From an uncultured Oscillospiraceae bacterium (GTDB lineage Bacteria; Bacillota; Clostridia; Oscillospirales; Ruminococcaceae), in contig CAJMEU010000015.1 of NCBI GenBank assembly GCA_905212515.1, forward strand, positions 1-28,030: 28,030 nt of DNA. The letters run 5' to 3'. Shown piece by piece: positions 6,945 through 14,418 of the stretch; the first letter of the stretch is position 1; each line of letters opens with the position of its first letter. The notes below the pieces were generated by a model, which worked only from the letters and a program-made list of their open reading frames with translations, was not told where the DNA came from and ran no database searches. A program made the position numbers and the translations under genes.

Positions 6945-7745
6945 TCAGCGTTTATTTTTCATGGCGATCATATCGCCGTACACCGGCGTGGGCAAGCCAA
7001 AACCGCCGGATACATCCACGATCTGGCCGGTGGTATAGGCGGCGTCCGCGCTGGCAAAGTAAAATACCGTGCCCGCGATCTCCTCCGGGGTGCCCATGCG
7101 GCGGATGGGCGTGTGCTTGAGGAAGAACTCCCGGAATTCATCCGTCAGGTTGTCGTTCACCGCGTCCGTGGCCGTCATGCCCGGCAGCACGGTGTTGCAG
7201 CGGATATTGTCCCGGGCGCACTGCACGGCGATCAGTTTCGTCAGGTAATTGATGGCCGCTTTGCTGGTGCCGTAGGCGATTTGAGAGATGTCCGGGCGCA
7301 GGCCGCCGATGGAGGAAATATTGATGATGCTGCCCCCGCCGTTCGCCGCCATGTGGGGGATCACCGCCTGGGCCGTCAGGAACACACTGGCCAGATTGAT
7401 GTCGATGGTGCCGATGAATTCCGCATAATCCGTGCTCTTGATGTCCAGATCCTTGCGGGGGTCAGAGGTGCCGAAGTTGTTCACCAGGATGTCGATCTTC
7501 TTTTCCCGGCTGATCACTTCCTCCACCATGGAGGCATAGCTCTCCTTTTGGGATGCGTCGTTGTATACGGTTTTTACGGTGCAGCCCTCGGCGTTCAGCT
7601 CCTGGGCGCGGGCGGCGGCGCGCTCCAGGTTGCGGGCGCCCATATAGACGGTGGCGCCCTCCCGCGCCAGGCGCTGGACGCAGGCCAGGCCGATGCCCCG
7701 GGTGGAAGCTGTGACCAGGGCAACTTTATTTTCCAATGGTTTCAT
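6945..7745 (-). CDS. Short-chain dehydrogenase, probable NADP-dependent 7-alpha-hydroxysteroid dehydrogenase
   Basis: 266 residues, a classical SDR. The cofactor motif is TASTRGIG at 12-19, with R38 after the second strand favouring NADP(H). NNFG replaces the usual NNAG at 89-92. The catalytic triad is S145, Y158, K162. The numbering and several local words (ENKVALVT, ILVNNFGT, PDIS-x-I-x-Y, VLPG-x-x-ATDA, and the late GGFGLPTP) closely follow the clostridial 7-alpha-HSDHs known from bile-salt metabolising species. That enzyme oxidises the 7-alpha-hydroxyl of primary bile acids such as cholate. It follows the antiporter gene by 60 bases on the same strand and ends at a terminator. Start set by AAAGGAGAA upstream of ATG. 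Family assignment is firm; the steroid substrate rests on remembered similarity. A related SDR of other specificity is possible. Confidence 0.75.
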   Translation of the reverse strand: MKPLENKVALVTASTRGIGLACVQRLAREGATVYMGARNLERAAARAQELNAEGCTVKTVYNDASQKESYASMVEEVISREKKIDILVNNFGTSDPRKDLDIKSTDYAEFIGTIDINLASVFLTAQAVIPHMAANGGGSIINISSIGGLRPDISQIAYGTSKAAINYLTKLIAVQCARDNIRCNTVLPGMTATDAVNDNLTDEFREFFLKHTPIRRMGTPEEIAGTVFYFASADAAYTTGQIVDVSGGFGLPTPVYGDMIAMKNKR

Positions 7746-7805
7746 GCTGTTTTTCTCCTTTTTCTCAATAAATTGTATGGTAATGATGGGTTTTTTAAGC
7801 GTTTT

Positions 7806-8987
7806 TTATGCGCCTTTTTCGATTTCACCGGCCTTTTGCAGCGTCCATTTGGCCACACCCGGGCCAATGATCTCGTAAATCAGCGTGCCACACAGGATCA
7901 CCGCGCGGATCACTTCCGCATATTGGGGCACTACCTGCTTGGCCACCACGGTCAGGCCGATGGCCCCGCCCGCCTGGGGCAGCAGGGCCGGGCCCAGCCA
8001 GCGGCGCACGTTTTGGTCCCCGTGCATAAGGGTGGCGCCCAGCCAGGCCCCGGACAGTTTGCCCAGCACGCGCATCACCACGTAGATCACGCCCACCAGC
8101 CCGATGGACGGCAGGATGGACAGGTTCAGGCCCGCGCCGGACAAAACAAAGAACATCATGTAAATGGGATTGGTAAAACGGTCCGTCACTTCCATTACCT
8201 GGCTGGACTGGGCGCACAGATTGGCAAACACCGCGCCCATGGCCATGGTGGTGAGCAGGGCGGACAGGCCCCACAGATCAGCCAACGCCGTCGCCGTCAG
8301 CACAAAGGCAATGGTCAGCGTCAGGCGGTTGTGCTTCGCCGGCAGAAAACGGATGAAAAACGTCTGGGCAAAGCCCAGGATGGCGCCCACGGCCAGGGCC
8401 TCCAAGATCTCGATAACTGGCGAGAGGATGCTCGTCAGCAGCGAGACGTTCTGGGTGCTGGTGAGCGCCTGGGCCACGGCCACGGAGATACCGAAAAAGA
8501 TCAGGGCCGTGGCGTCGTCCAGCGCCACCACGCTGAGCAGCGTTTCGGTGACGGGGCCCTTGGCCCGGTACTGCTTGATGACCATGATGGTGGCGGCCGG
8601 GGCCGTGGCCGCCGCGATGGCGCCCAGCACCAGGGAGAAGGGCAGCGGCTGCCCCACGGCCACCAATGTGGCCACTACGAACACAACGGCCAGCAGGCTT
8701 TCAAAAATGGCGATCATGATGGGCAGAAAGCCCACGCGCCTGAAATAGCTGATCTTGAACTCGCTGCCGATGGAAAAGGCGATAAAGCCCAGGGCAACGC
8801 TGGACACCAGGCCCAGGGATTCCACCCCTTCGGCGCTGAGCAAGCCCAGCACACTGGGCCCGACCAGCAGGCCGCCCAGCAGAAAGCCCGTCACATTGGG
8901 CAGCTTCAGCAGCTTGATCAAACGGCTGAACAACAGGCCGGCAAACAGCAGCACGGCCATGTTCAGCAAAGTATTGGTTCCAAACAT
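7806..8987 (-). CDS. CPA2-family cation:proton antiporter
   Basis: 393 residues, almost entirely membrane segments (about 11-13). It has the features of monovalent cation:proton antiporter-2 proteins: an early LPNVTGFLLGGLLVGP segment, SIGSEF, and a paired-aspartate motif ALDDATALI with D157-D158. In this superfamily a DD motif marks electrogenic Na+/H+ exchangers of the NapA kind. There is no C-terminal RCK/TrkA domain, unlike Kef proteins. It starts 19 bases after the PII-like gene, with GGAAGGA before the ATG. Function: exchange of Na+ or K+ for protons across the cytoplasmic membrane. The ion preference is inferred. Confidence 0.88.
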   Translation of the reverse strand: MFGTNTLLNMAVLLFAGLLFSRLIKLLKLPNVTGFLLGGLLVGPSVLGLLSAEGVESLGLVSSVALGFIAFSIGSEFKISYFRRVGFLPIMIAIFESLLAVVFVVATLVAVGQPLPFSLVLGAIAAATAPAATIMVIKQYRAKGPVTETLLSVVALDDATALIFFGISVAVAQALTSTQNVSLLTSILSPVIEILEALAVGAILGFAQTFFIRFLPAKHNRLTLTIAFVLTATALADLWGLSALLTTMAMGAVFANLCAQSSQVMEVTDRFTNPIYMMFFVLSGAGLNLSILPSIGLVGVIYVVMRVLGKLSGAWLGATLMHGDQNVRRWLGPALLPQAGGAIGLTVVAKQVVPQYAEVIRAVILCGTLIYEIIGPGVAKWTLQKAGEIEKGA

Positions 8988-9006
8988 GTTTCCTTCCCGC
9001 TTCCTC

Positions 9007-9336
9007 TTATTTGTCTTCGATTCCCCAGGCCTGGGCGATGGGCAGCGCGAACGCCACGCCGGTGTTGGGCTGCGAAAAATCCCCCACTTCCCTTTGGATG
9101 GCCGCGACGGCCGCCTCCACCTCTTCGTCTTTCAGCGCCATGAACAGCGTGCGGTTTTCCTCGCGGTCCGGCTCCATCACCGCGCGCAGGCTGCCCAAAA
9201 ACGAGCCGTCAAAATAATTTTCCAGCGCCATGGCCATGCCCTTGCTGTTCAAAATAGTCGCGCCGCGGATGCCCAAGTGCTCCAATTGATTGAGCACCGG
9301 CTCCACTTTTTCCGACCTGTCGATCACCACGATCAA
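9007..9336 (-). CDS. PII-like signalling protein
   Basis: 109 residues. It starts at TTG 9336 after AGAGGA; an in-frame TAG ten codons upstream excludes a much earlier start. The order of a hydrophobic first strand (LLIVVID), a helix, GIRGATILNSKGM, then a later LFMALKDEEVEAAVAAI stretch and a NTGVAFALPIAQAWGI end matches the ferredoxin-like PII/CutA-type fold seen in clostridial PII-like proteins. The classical PII T-loop uridylylation tyrosine is not recognisable. Being first in the operon with the antiporter suggests that it senses a small nucleotide or metabolite and controls the transporter, as other PII-like proteins do. Confidence 0.75.
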   Translation of the reverse strand: MIVVIDRSEKVEPVLNQLEHLGIRGATILNSKGMAMALENYFDGSFLGSLRAVMEPDREENRTLFMALKDEEVEAAVAAIQREVGDFSQPNTGVAFALPIAQAWGIEDK

Positions 9337-9384
9337 CAGTTTCCTCTTTGTCCCCCTCTATCTTTTCTCAACGGTCCGCATCAA

Positions 9385-9393
9385 ATTATAGCA
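9385..9393 (-). promoter_or_regulatory. Extended -10 promoter of the PII-like/antiporter operon
   Basis: On the minus strand TGC directly precedes a perfect TATAAT (9385-9390), an extended -10 element. No good -35 is present: the expected position falls in the T-tract of the upstream terminator. Confidence 0.7.
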
Positions 9394-9406
9394 CTCCATC
9401 TGGCAG

Positions 9407-9478
9407 AAAAAAAGGGCGTCCGTGGGGCAAAGTTGCGCATTTTTCACTCGATGCGCAACTTTTGCCACAGGACGTCCT
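9407..9478 (-). terminator. Long-hairpin intrinsic terminator
   Basis: Arms at 9414-9440 and 9451-9478 pair over about 27 bases with few mismatches around a ten-base loop. The stem is followed on the minus strand by seven T (9407-9413). It ends transcription from the flavodoxin pair. The stem is much longer than a usual terminator. Confidence 0.85.
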
Positions 9479-9498
9479 GGTTTTACCCCTCTGCAAAA

Positions 9499-10230
9499 CT
9501 ATTTTTTCGCAAGCCAGCCCTTAAAAAAGCCTCCTTGAAAAATTGAGATGAGCTGAAAGAAAAGGTCGGCAAACACAATAAACACAAAGGAAGGAAGCAG
9601 GATGCGGGTATATTTTTTGCCGATATACGCGCCTTTTTTGAGGGCGCGGCCCTTGCGCGCTGTATAAAAAAGGACGCCCGCATTCAAAAAGAGAAGGATG
9701 CCGCTTTGCACCGCAAAGCTTTCCAGAGCGCTGCGCGGCAAGAACACTGAGCTTTGCACACCGCTCAACACCATATTAAGCAGCAGCCACCCAACCTGTA
9801 CAAAAAACAGGATCCTGGTGACATTGAGCATGACGCCCCCGCCGATCCCGATCCCGCCGCACCAGTTCAGACCGCTTCTTGCGCAAAAATTCTGAAAGAT
9901 TTGCAACAGCGGTTCGCTTTGCCCGCCCTCAATGAAGCCGTTATTGGAAATGCTGTAAAGATCAAGCTGCATCTTATTTTCCCCGCAGAAACGCTCCATC
10001 TCCCGCAGAAAGGAGAGCACGTGGGACGGAACGCCGTCCACATACAAGGGAAGGCAAAAAACGACTGCCTGGGCATCTGCAAGCTTCTTCAGGATCCGTT
10101 GGTGGTCACCTTGGCTGCGCAGTTTTTCCGTCACTTTTCTTCCCCTTACAAACAGGCGCTGCAGGAAGATAAAATAAGAGGAGGCACAAAACGTTTTTTG
10201 GGGGCTGCAATTGATAAACACCGTCTTCAT
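9499..10230 (-). CDS. Flavodoxin-family NADPH-dependent oxidoreductase with C-terminal membrane segments
   Basis: 243 residues, starting in an ATGA overlap with the upstream flavodoxin-family gene. The N-terminal part has the NAD(P)H-dependent FMN reductase/flavodoxin look: a first strand TVFINCSPQK, then AQAVVFCLPLYVDGVPSHVLSFL with the family P-L-Y-x-x-x-x-P element, and a YSISNNGFIEG strand. From about residue 125 the protein becomes hydrophobic with probable membrane segments (around 130-155, 172-190 and 208-230) and a basic end. The N-terminal core looks irregular and may bind FMN weakly. Likely a membrane-attached partner of the upstream protein; substrate unknown. Confidence 0.65.
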   Translation of the reverse strand: MKTVFINCSPQKTFCASSYFIFLQRLFVRGRKVTEKLRSQGDHQRILKKLADAQAVVFCLPLYVDGVPSHVLSFLREMERFCGENKMQLDLYSISNNGFIEGGQSEPLLQIFQNFCARSGLNWCGGIGIGGGVMLNVTRILFFVQVGWLLLNMVLSGVQSSVFLPRSALESFAVQSGILLFLNAGVLFYTARKGRALKKGAYIGKKYTRILLPSFVFIVFADLFFQLISIFQGGFFKGWLAKK

Positions 10231-10715
10231 ACCACAGCCTCCAGCAAAGAGAGGTCCTCCAGAAAAAGGACCTCGGAATCTTCATAGCCGTCGTTGATCG
10301 CATTCCTTTTTGGCGTATAGGAAAAGGTGGCTTTTTCCTGGGGAGTAATGTCGCCGTATACGATCACGCGCAGCAGCTTGTGCTTTCCATAGCGCAGGGT
10401 GTGGTGCATTTGCCCTTCGCGATAGGTGATGTATGGGGTGGAGATGCCTATGCTTCTGTCGAGAACATTCTTGACCCTGGGGCTGTAAGTACCGTAAAAA
10501 TTTTCCGTGATAACGGTAAGCACATCCGCTTTTCCGATCACACGGCATACCTGCCACAGGCTGTCTTTCATAAAGCATTCCGCCGGGTGCTTGGTCCAAC
10601 AGCCAAAACATCCTTGGCACGGGGCGTATTTCCCGTCCGCAGCAATGACCGCATCACTTTTCCCCTCCAGAAACGCATGGTACCGCGCGTCCAAATCGTG
10701 GATGATCGCCTTCAT
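10227..10715 (-). CDS. Flavodoxin-family protein with cysteine cluster
   Basis: 162 residues. C33, C36, C39 and C47 form the CxxCxxC-like cluster (CQGCFGCW) seen in iron-sulphur flavoproteins and related NADPH-dependent oxidoreductases. It is followed by an ITENFYGTYSPRVKNVLDR segment typical of the FMN-binding region. The usual N-terminal G-S-P-R phosphate loop is not seen, so it may be a shortened member. GGAGGAGGG precedes ATG 10715. It overlaps the next flavodoxin-like gene. No promoter was found in the 85 bases after the phosphofructokinase gene, so read-through from that gene is possible. Confidence 0.7.
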   Translation of the reverse strand: MKAIIHDLDARYHAFLEGKSDAVIAADGKYAPCQGCFGCWTKHPAECFMKDSLWQVCRVIGKADVLTVITENFYGTYSPRVKNVLDRSIGISTPYITYREGQMHHTLRYGKHKLLRVIVYGDITPQEKATFSYTPKRNAINDGYEDSEVLFLEDLSLLEAVV

Positions 10716-10800
10716 CTTTCCCTCCTCCGTAAAATTCCAGTTGAAGACTTCATGCCCGTTTACCCGCCGTGTGCCGCCATTTCCTGCAGGGCCGCGGGAA

Positions 10801-12024
10801 TCACTGCAAATAGATATGCCGCGGCAGGCCTTCCACGTAGATGGGGTTCAGTTCCCCCTGCACCAGCGGGCGCATGTAGCGCACCAGGTCCTCGGTGACG
10901 CCGCGGCCGTCGGCCGTGATCCAGGAGGCGGGCACCCGCTTCTCCCGATTGGCGATGCGGTGGATGTCCTCGGGCCGGGTGACGCACTGATAGGGCAGGT
11001 CGTCCCGGCGCACCAGGCACATCATCTCGCCGGTGTGGCCCTCCCGCGCGGCCTCCACGGCCGCGGCGCCCACGGCGTACGCCTCGTTGGTGTCCGTCAG
11101 GCTGGCCACGTGGCTGCCGCAGCGCTGCAGGGTGGACAGCTCGATGGCGCGGGCCTTGGTGCCCAGACAGCGGATGACCTGGCCGGCCAGGTAGCGGGCC
11201 GTGCCGGTGAGGATCTTGTGGCCAAAGGCGTCCTGGGGGCCAAGCCGCTCTTCCAGCTCGGCCACATAGGTGCCTTCGGCCGTGTGGATGCCCTCAGACA
11301 CCGCCACCACCACGTTGCCCTTATGGCGCTGCAGCTCTTTCACATCCTGCAAAAAGCGCTGAGGGTCAAAGGGCGTCTCGGGCAGATAGATGGCGTCCAC
11401 GCCCTCGCAGTCCGGGCCTTTGGCCAGCGCGCTGGAGGCGGCCAGCCAGCCGGCATTGCGGCCCATGATCTCCACCACAGTCACGCTTTGCATATCGTAC
11501 ACCAGGCTGTCGCGGATGATCTCCTTGGTCATGGTGGCGATGTACTTGGCCGCCGAGCCGAAGCCGGGCGTGTGGTCGGTGGCTTCCAGGTCGTTGTCGA
11601 TGGTTTTGGGCACGCCCATGAATTTGATATCGCTGTGGACGGCGCGCGCGTAATCAGACAGCTTGCAGATGGTGTCCATGCTGTCGTTGCCGCCGATGTA
11701 AAAGAAATAGCCCACGTCCATTTTGTTCAGAATGGCGAACAGTTTTTCATACAGCTCCGGCTGGGTGGTCATGTCCGGCAGTTTATACCGGCAGCTGCCC
11801 AGGCAGGAAGAGGGGGTGCGTTTGAGCAGTTCCAAATGGATGGGGTCGGAAAAATGCTCGCCCAGGTCCACGGTTTTTCCGGCCAGCAGGCCCTGCACGC
11901 CGTAGCGCATGCCATATACCTTCGGCGCGCCCATCGCCTTTGCCGCCTCGTACACGCCTGCCAGACTGGCGTTGATCACCGCGGTGGGGCCGCCGCTTTG
12001 GCCCACGATCACATTACTTGCCAT
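10801..12024 (-). CDS. pfp: Pyrophosphate-dependent 6-phosphofructokinase
   Basis: 407 residues. The start was chosen at ATG 12024 (MASNVIVGQSGG) because AAAGGAGAA and a promoter lie just upstream, although the frame is open further. GGNDS at 111-115 and PKTIDND at 139-145 are the diagnostic sites: Asp in place of the second Gly of GGDG, and Lys140 before TIDND, mark PPi- rather than ATP-dependent enzymes. GRNAGWLAA follows later. It interconverts fructose 6-phosphate and fructose 1,6-bisphosphate using PPi, a reversible glycolytic step common in anaerobic Firmicutes. Cytoplasmic. Confidence 0.9.
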   Translation of the reverse strand: MASNVIVGQSGGPTAVINASLAGVYEAAKAMGAPKVYGMRYGVQGLLAGKTVDLGEHFSDPIHLELLKRTPSSCLGSCRYKLPDMTTQPELYEKLFAILNKMDVGYFFYIGGNDSMDTICKLSDYARAVHSDIKFMGVPKTIDNDLEATDHTPGFGSAAKYIATMTKEIIRDSLVYDMQSVTVVEIMGRNAGWLAASSALAKGPDCEGVDAIYLPETPFDPQRFLQDVKELQRHKGNVVVAVSEGIHTAEGTYVAELEERLGPQDAFGHKILTGTARYLAGQVIRCLGTKARAIELSTLQRCGSHVASLTDTNEAYAVGAAAVEAAREGHTGEMMCLVRRDDLPYQCVTRPEDIHRIANREKRVPASWITADGRGVTEDLVRYMRPLVQGELNPIYVEGLPRHIYLQ

Positions 12025-12061
12025 GGTGGTTCTCCTTTCACGTCCGCTTATCGCATGTAAT

Positions 12062-12090
12062 AGTATAGCCCATCCGCCGCCTTCTGGCAA
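12062..12090 (-). promoter_or_regulatory. Promoter of the phosphofructokinase gene
   Basis: On the minus strand, TTGCCA (12085-12090) and TATACT (12062-12067) have a 17-base spacer, about 40 bases before the start codon. Confidence 0.85.
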
Positions 12091-12210
12091 GCAGCGGGCC
12101 CGGCTTTTACCGGCGCCGCCTGATTTTTTTGCCGCATATGCAACGAATGGATGCGGAACCACGTATTATTAGTAGGAAGTTATGCAGGGAAACCCAAAAG
12201 GAGGGATCGT

Positions 12211-13167
12211 ATGAAACGCATATCCGTTTTGGCCGTATGCCTGGCTTTATGCTTTGCCCTCGCCGCCTGCGGCGGGGCCTCTGGCGGCAGCGCCAACAGC
12301 ACGGCCGCGGCAGCCCCGCAGGAGGCCGCCAGCTATGACAGTGCCCCTGACGCCGCCGCGCTGAGAAGCGAAGAAGGCGCGGACCTTGGCAGCGCTTTGC
12401 CCCAAAACCGCAAGATCATCCTGAACGCCGACATTGAAATGGAGGCCACTGATTTTTCCGCCACCTGCGCCGCCCTGCGCGCGGCCGCCCAGGATGCCGG
12501 CGGCTATCTGGCCAACTCCCAGCAGGAGACGCCCTCCTACGAGGGCGCCCGGCGCTGGACGCGCTATACCTTCCGCATCCCGTCGGGCCGCTACAGTGAA
12601 TTTTTGAACAGCGCCGCGGGGGCGGGCAACGTCGTCAGCCTGTCTGAAAGCAGCGACGACGTGACGGCCGACTACGTGGATGTGGAGGCGCGCATCACCG
12701 CCCTGGAGGCCCAGCAGGAACGCCTGCTGGCCATGCTGGAGCAGGCCGGCGAGCTGGAGACGCTGCTGGCCATCCAGGATCAGCTGACCGAAGTGCAGTA
12801 CCGCCTGGAAAGTTATGAGAGCCAGAAGCGGGTGTATGACGACCAAGTGGATTATTCCACCATCACCGTCACGGTGAACGAGGTGGTGCACCTGACCCAA
12901 AAGACCGAGACCTTCGGCCAGCGCGTGGGCGCCGCCTTTGGCGCCAGCTGGCGGGACTTCGGCAGTGCCTTGCAGGATTTTGCCGTTTGGCTGGTGTATG
13001 CCCTGCCCGCGCTGCTGGTGCTGGCGGCGGCGGTGCTGTGCGTGCTGCTGGTGGTGCGCGGCCTGCGCCGGCGTCCCCGCAAGGCCCCCGCGCCCCGCAC
13101 ACCCGCCCAATATCCGGCACCGCCTGCCCCCCATCTCGAAGGAAAGGAGGCGCCGCCCCATGAATGA
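12211..13167 (+). CDS. DUF4349-domain lipoprotein
   Basis: 318 residues. ATG 12211 follows AAGGAGGGAT. The signal peptide ends in a lipobox LAAC with C20. A low-complexity Ala/Ser linker follows. The DUF4349 domain then runs from about 65 to 235: a start like RKIILNADIEME, a YLANSQ element, a TFRIPSGRYSEFL strand, an alpha-helical coiled-coil-like hairpin (EARITALEAQQERLLAML and LLAIQDQLTEVQYRLE), and a STITVTVNEV strand. A TM segment lies near 255-285, followed by an Arg-rich Pro-rich tail. It is anchored at the outer face of the cell membrane by lipid and TM. Function unknown for the family. It overlaps the next lipoprotein gene by eight bases. Confidence 0.9.
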   Translation: MKRISVLAVCLALCFALAACGGASGGSANSTAAAAPQEAASYDSAPDAAALRSEEGADLGSALPQNRKIILNADIEMEATDFSATCAALRAAAQDAGGYLANSQQETPSYEGARRWTRYTFRIPSGRYSEFLNSAAGAGNVVSLSESSDDVTADYVDVEARITALEAQQERLLAMLEQAGELETLLAIQDQLTEVQYRLESYESQKRVYDDQVDYSTITVTVNEVVHLTQKTETFGQRVGAAFGASWRDFGSALQDFAVWLVYALPALLVLAAAVLCVLLVVRGLRRRPRKAPAPRTPAQYPAPPAPHLEGKEAPPHE

Positions 13168-13705
13168 GCGAAGAGGAGCCTTTGTCCGGCCCGTCATCCT
13201 GCTGGCGGCCTGCCTGCTGCTGCTGGCCGCCTGCACCTCCGCCGCCCTCGCCTCCTCCTCTGCAGGGCAAACGCCTCAGGACCCTTCCTCTGTCACCGTG
13301 GCATCCCTTCCCGGCAGCCTGCCCACGGACGACGGCCCGCCCGTCTCCCTGGCGGTGGACGAGAAAGAGATCACCTACACACCGGATGGCCCCTTCCCGC
13401 TGGTATACTGCACGATCCTCAACCACGAGCGCGCCGGAGAGAGCTATTTGGCCATTCCCGCGCTGTGCCAAAAAGATGCGGACGGCGCCTGGCAGGCGTT
13501 GGATTACGCGCCGGGCATCGGCTTCTGCGGCACGCCCGACCCACTGGACGCGGATGAGGTGATGACGCAGGTGCCCCTTTCCTTCTTCGCCCTGCCCGAC
13601 GATTGGGCCGGGGAATACCGGCTGTCGCTGGAAGTACAGATGAAGGACGGCGGCACCATGACTGTCAGCGACACCTTTGCCCTGGTGCCGGAAGACGCCG
13701 CATAA
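13160..13705 (+). CDS. Small lipoprotein, Ig-like fold likely
   Basis: 181 residues. ATG 13160 overlaps the DUF4349 gene's end and is preceded by AAGGAGG inside it. The signal peptide carries a lipobox LAAC with C25; another LAAC lies at 15-18. The rest is beta-rich (LVYCTILNHERAG, then PLSFFALPDDWAGEYRLSLEV), resembling the Ig-like domains of surface lipoproteins in Firmicutes that sense or bind partners. Co-translation with the DUF4349 lipoprotein suggests a shared surface role. No catalytic motif seen. Confidence 0.8.
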   Translation: MNERRGAFVRPVILLAACLLLLAACTSAALASSSAGQTPQDPSSVTVASLPGSLPTDDGPPVSLAVDEKEITYTPDGPFPLVYCTILNHERAGESYLAIPALCQKDADGAWQALDYAPGIGFCGTPDPLDADEVMTQVPLSFFALPDDWAGEYRLSLEVQMKDGGTMTVSDTFALVPEDAA

Positions 13706-13747
13706 CCGGGCCTTTACGGGGAACAATAACCCCGGAGGCGATGAGCG

Positions 13748-14035
13748 ATGAGCAATACGTTGGAACCCTTTATCCGCCATGAGCTGGACAACAAACCCAA
13801 TGACGTGCACGGCCGCGCCGACAAGGGCGGACGGGAAGACACCGGCCTTGCGTCCCGCAGCGGCACCTTGGCGCCGGACACCCAGCGGGATATGGCGGCC
13901 AAACAGCAGGGCAATATGCGCCCGGCGCTGTATTATACCCAGCAGGAACAGACCCCCTGCCCGGAGGGCGTGTGGGAGAGCGAGCGTACTGTGCAGCACA
14001 AGCTGCTGAGCAAAGAGGAATTTCCTCTGGGCTGA
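13748..14035 (+). CDS. Hypothetical small hydrophilic protein
   Basis: 95 residues starting at ATG 13748 after CGGAGGCG. Very hydrophilic, rich in charged residues, Gln and Gly, with no Cys cluster, membrane segment or signal peptide. I do not recognise a family. It follows the two lipoproteins by 42 bases and precedes the acetyltransferase, so it is probably in the same transcript. The ribosome binding site and the lack of a better frame support it as a gene. Confidence 0.6.
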   Translation: MSNTLEPFIRHELDNKPNDVHGRADKGGREDTGLASRSGTLAPDTQRDMAAKQQGNMRPALYYTQQEQTPCPEGVWESERTVQHKLLSKEEFPLG

Positions 14036-14044
14036 CGGCTGTGC

Positions 14045-14074
14045 TTGCCACGGCCCGGCCGCCTGTGCTATGAT
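14045..14074 (+). promoter_or_regulatory. Promoter of the acetyltransferase gene
   Basis: TTGCCA (14045-14050) and an extended -10, TGC followed by TATGAT (14069-14074), with an 18-base spacer. The start codon lies 22 bases on. Confidence 0.6.
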
Positions 14075-14095
14075 GGGGCAAAGGAGGGTTTTCCC

Positions 14096-14365
14096 ATGCC
14101 TTTCACTGTTGAAGAGCACCGCGTCGTATACACTGCAGAGGACCGGGAATTGGCGTTCGTCACCTTCCCCGCCTTCGGGGAGGGCGTGGTGAACATCGAC
14201 CACACCTTTGTGGACCCAGTGCTGCGGGGCCAGGGTGTGGCCGGCGAGCTGATGCAACGCACCGTCGACAGCCTGCGCGCCAGCGGCCGCAAAGCCGTGG
14301 CCACCTGCTCGTACGCGCGCAAGTGGTTCGATCAGCACCCGGAACAAAAAGACGTACTGCGGTAA
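14096..14365 (+). CDS. GNAT-family N-acetyltransferase, small YjdJ-like type
   Basis: 89 residues. ATG 14096 follows AAGGAGGG. The short GNAT variant is recognised by NIDHTFVDPVLRGQGVAGELM, where R/Q-x-x-G-x-G/A makes the acetyl-CoA pyrophosphate loop, and by CSYARKWFDQHPE near the C-terminus. This matches the small single-domain acetyltransferases of about 90 residues. It transfers acetyl from acetyl-CoA to an unknown amine. It ends 12 bases before a bidirectional terminator. Confidence 0.88.
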   Translation: MPFTVEEHRVVYTAEDRELAFVTFPAFGEGVVNIDHTFVDPVLRGQGVAGELMQRTVDSLRASGRKAVATCSYARKWFDQHPEQKDVLR

Positions 14366-14377
14366 TTTTTGCAATGA

Positions 14378-14413
14378 AAAACCGAGCCCAATCTCCATTG
14401 GGCTCGGTTTTTT
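14378..14413. terminator. Bidirectional intrinsic terminator between convergent genes
   Basis: A-rich flank, then stem ACCGAGCCCAAT (14381-14392) pairing with ATTGGGCTCGGT (14397-14408) over a four-base loop, then T-rich sequence. The A and T runs at both ends let it act on both strands: the acetyltransferase (+) and the membrane protein (-). Confidence 0.92.
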
Positions 14414-14418
14414 CTGTT

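Noticed and set aside
6864..9143. A 759-codon open frame on the plus strand
   Set aside because: It runs antisense through three well-supported genes and a terminator, is rich in His/Gln/Gly as shadows are, and shows no family signal.
12091..12139. Imperfect hairpin followed by seven T on the plus strand
   Set aside because: Nothing on the plus strand ends there; the stem has a central mismatch, and the place fits the upstream flank of the phosphofructokinase promoter.
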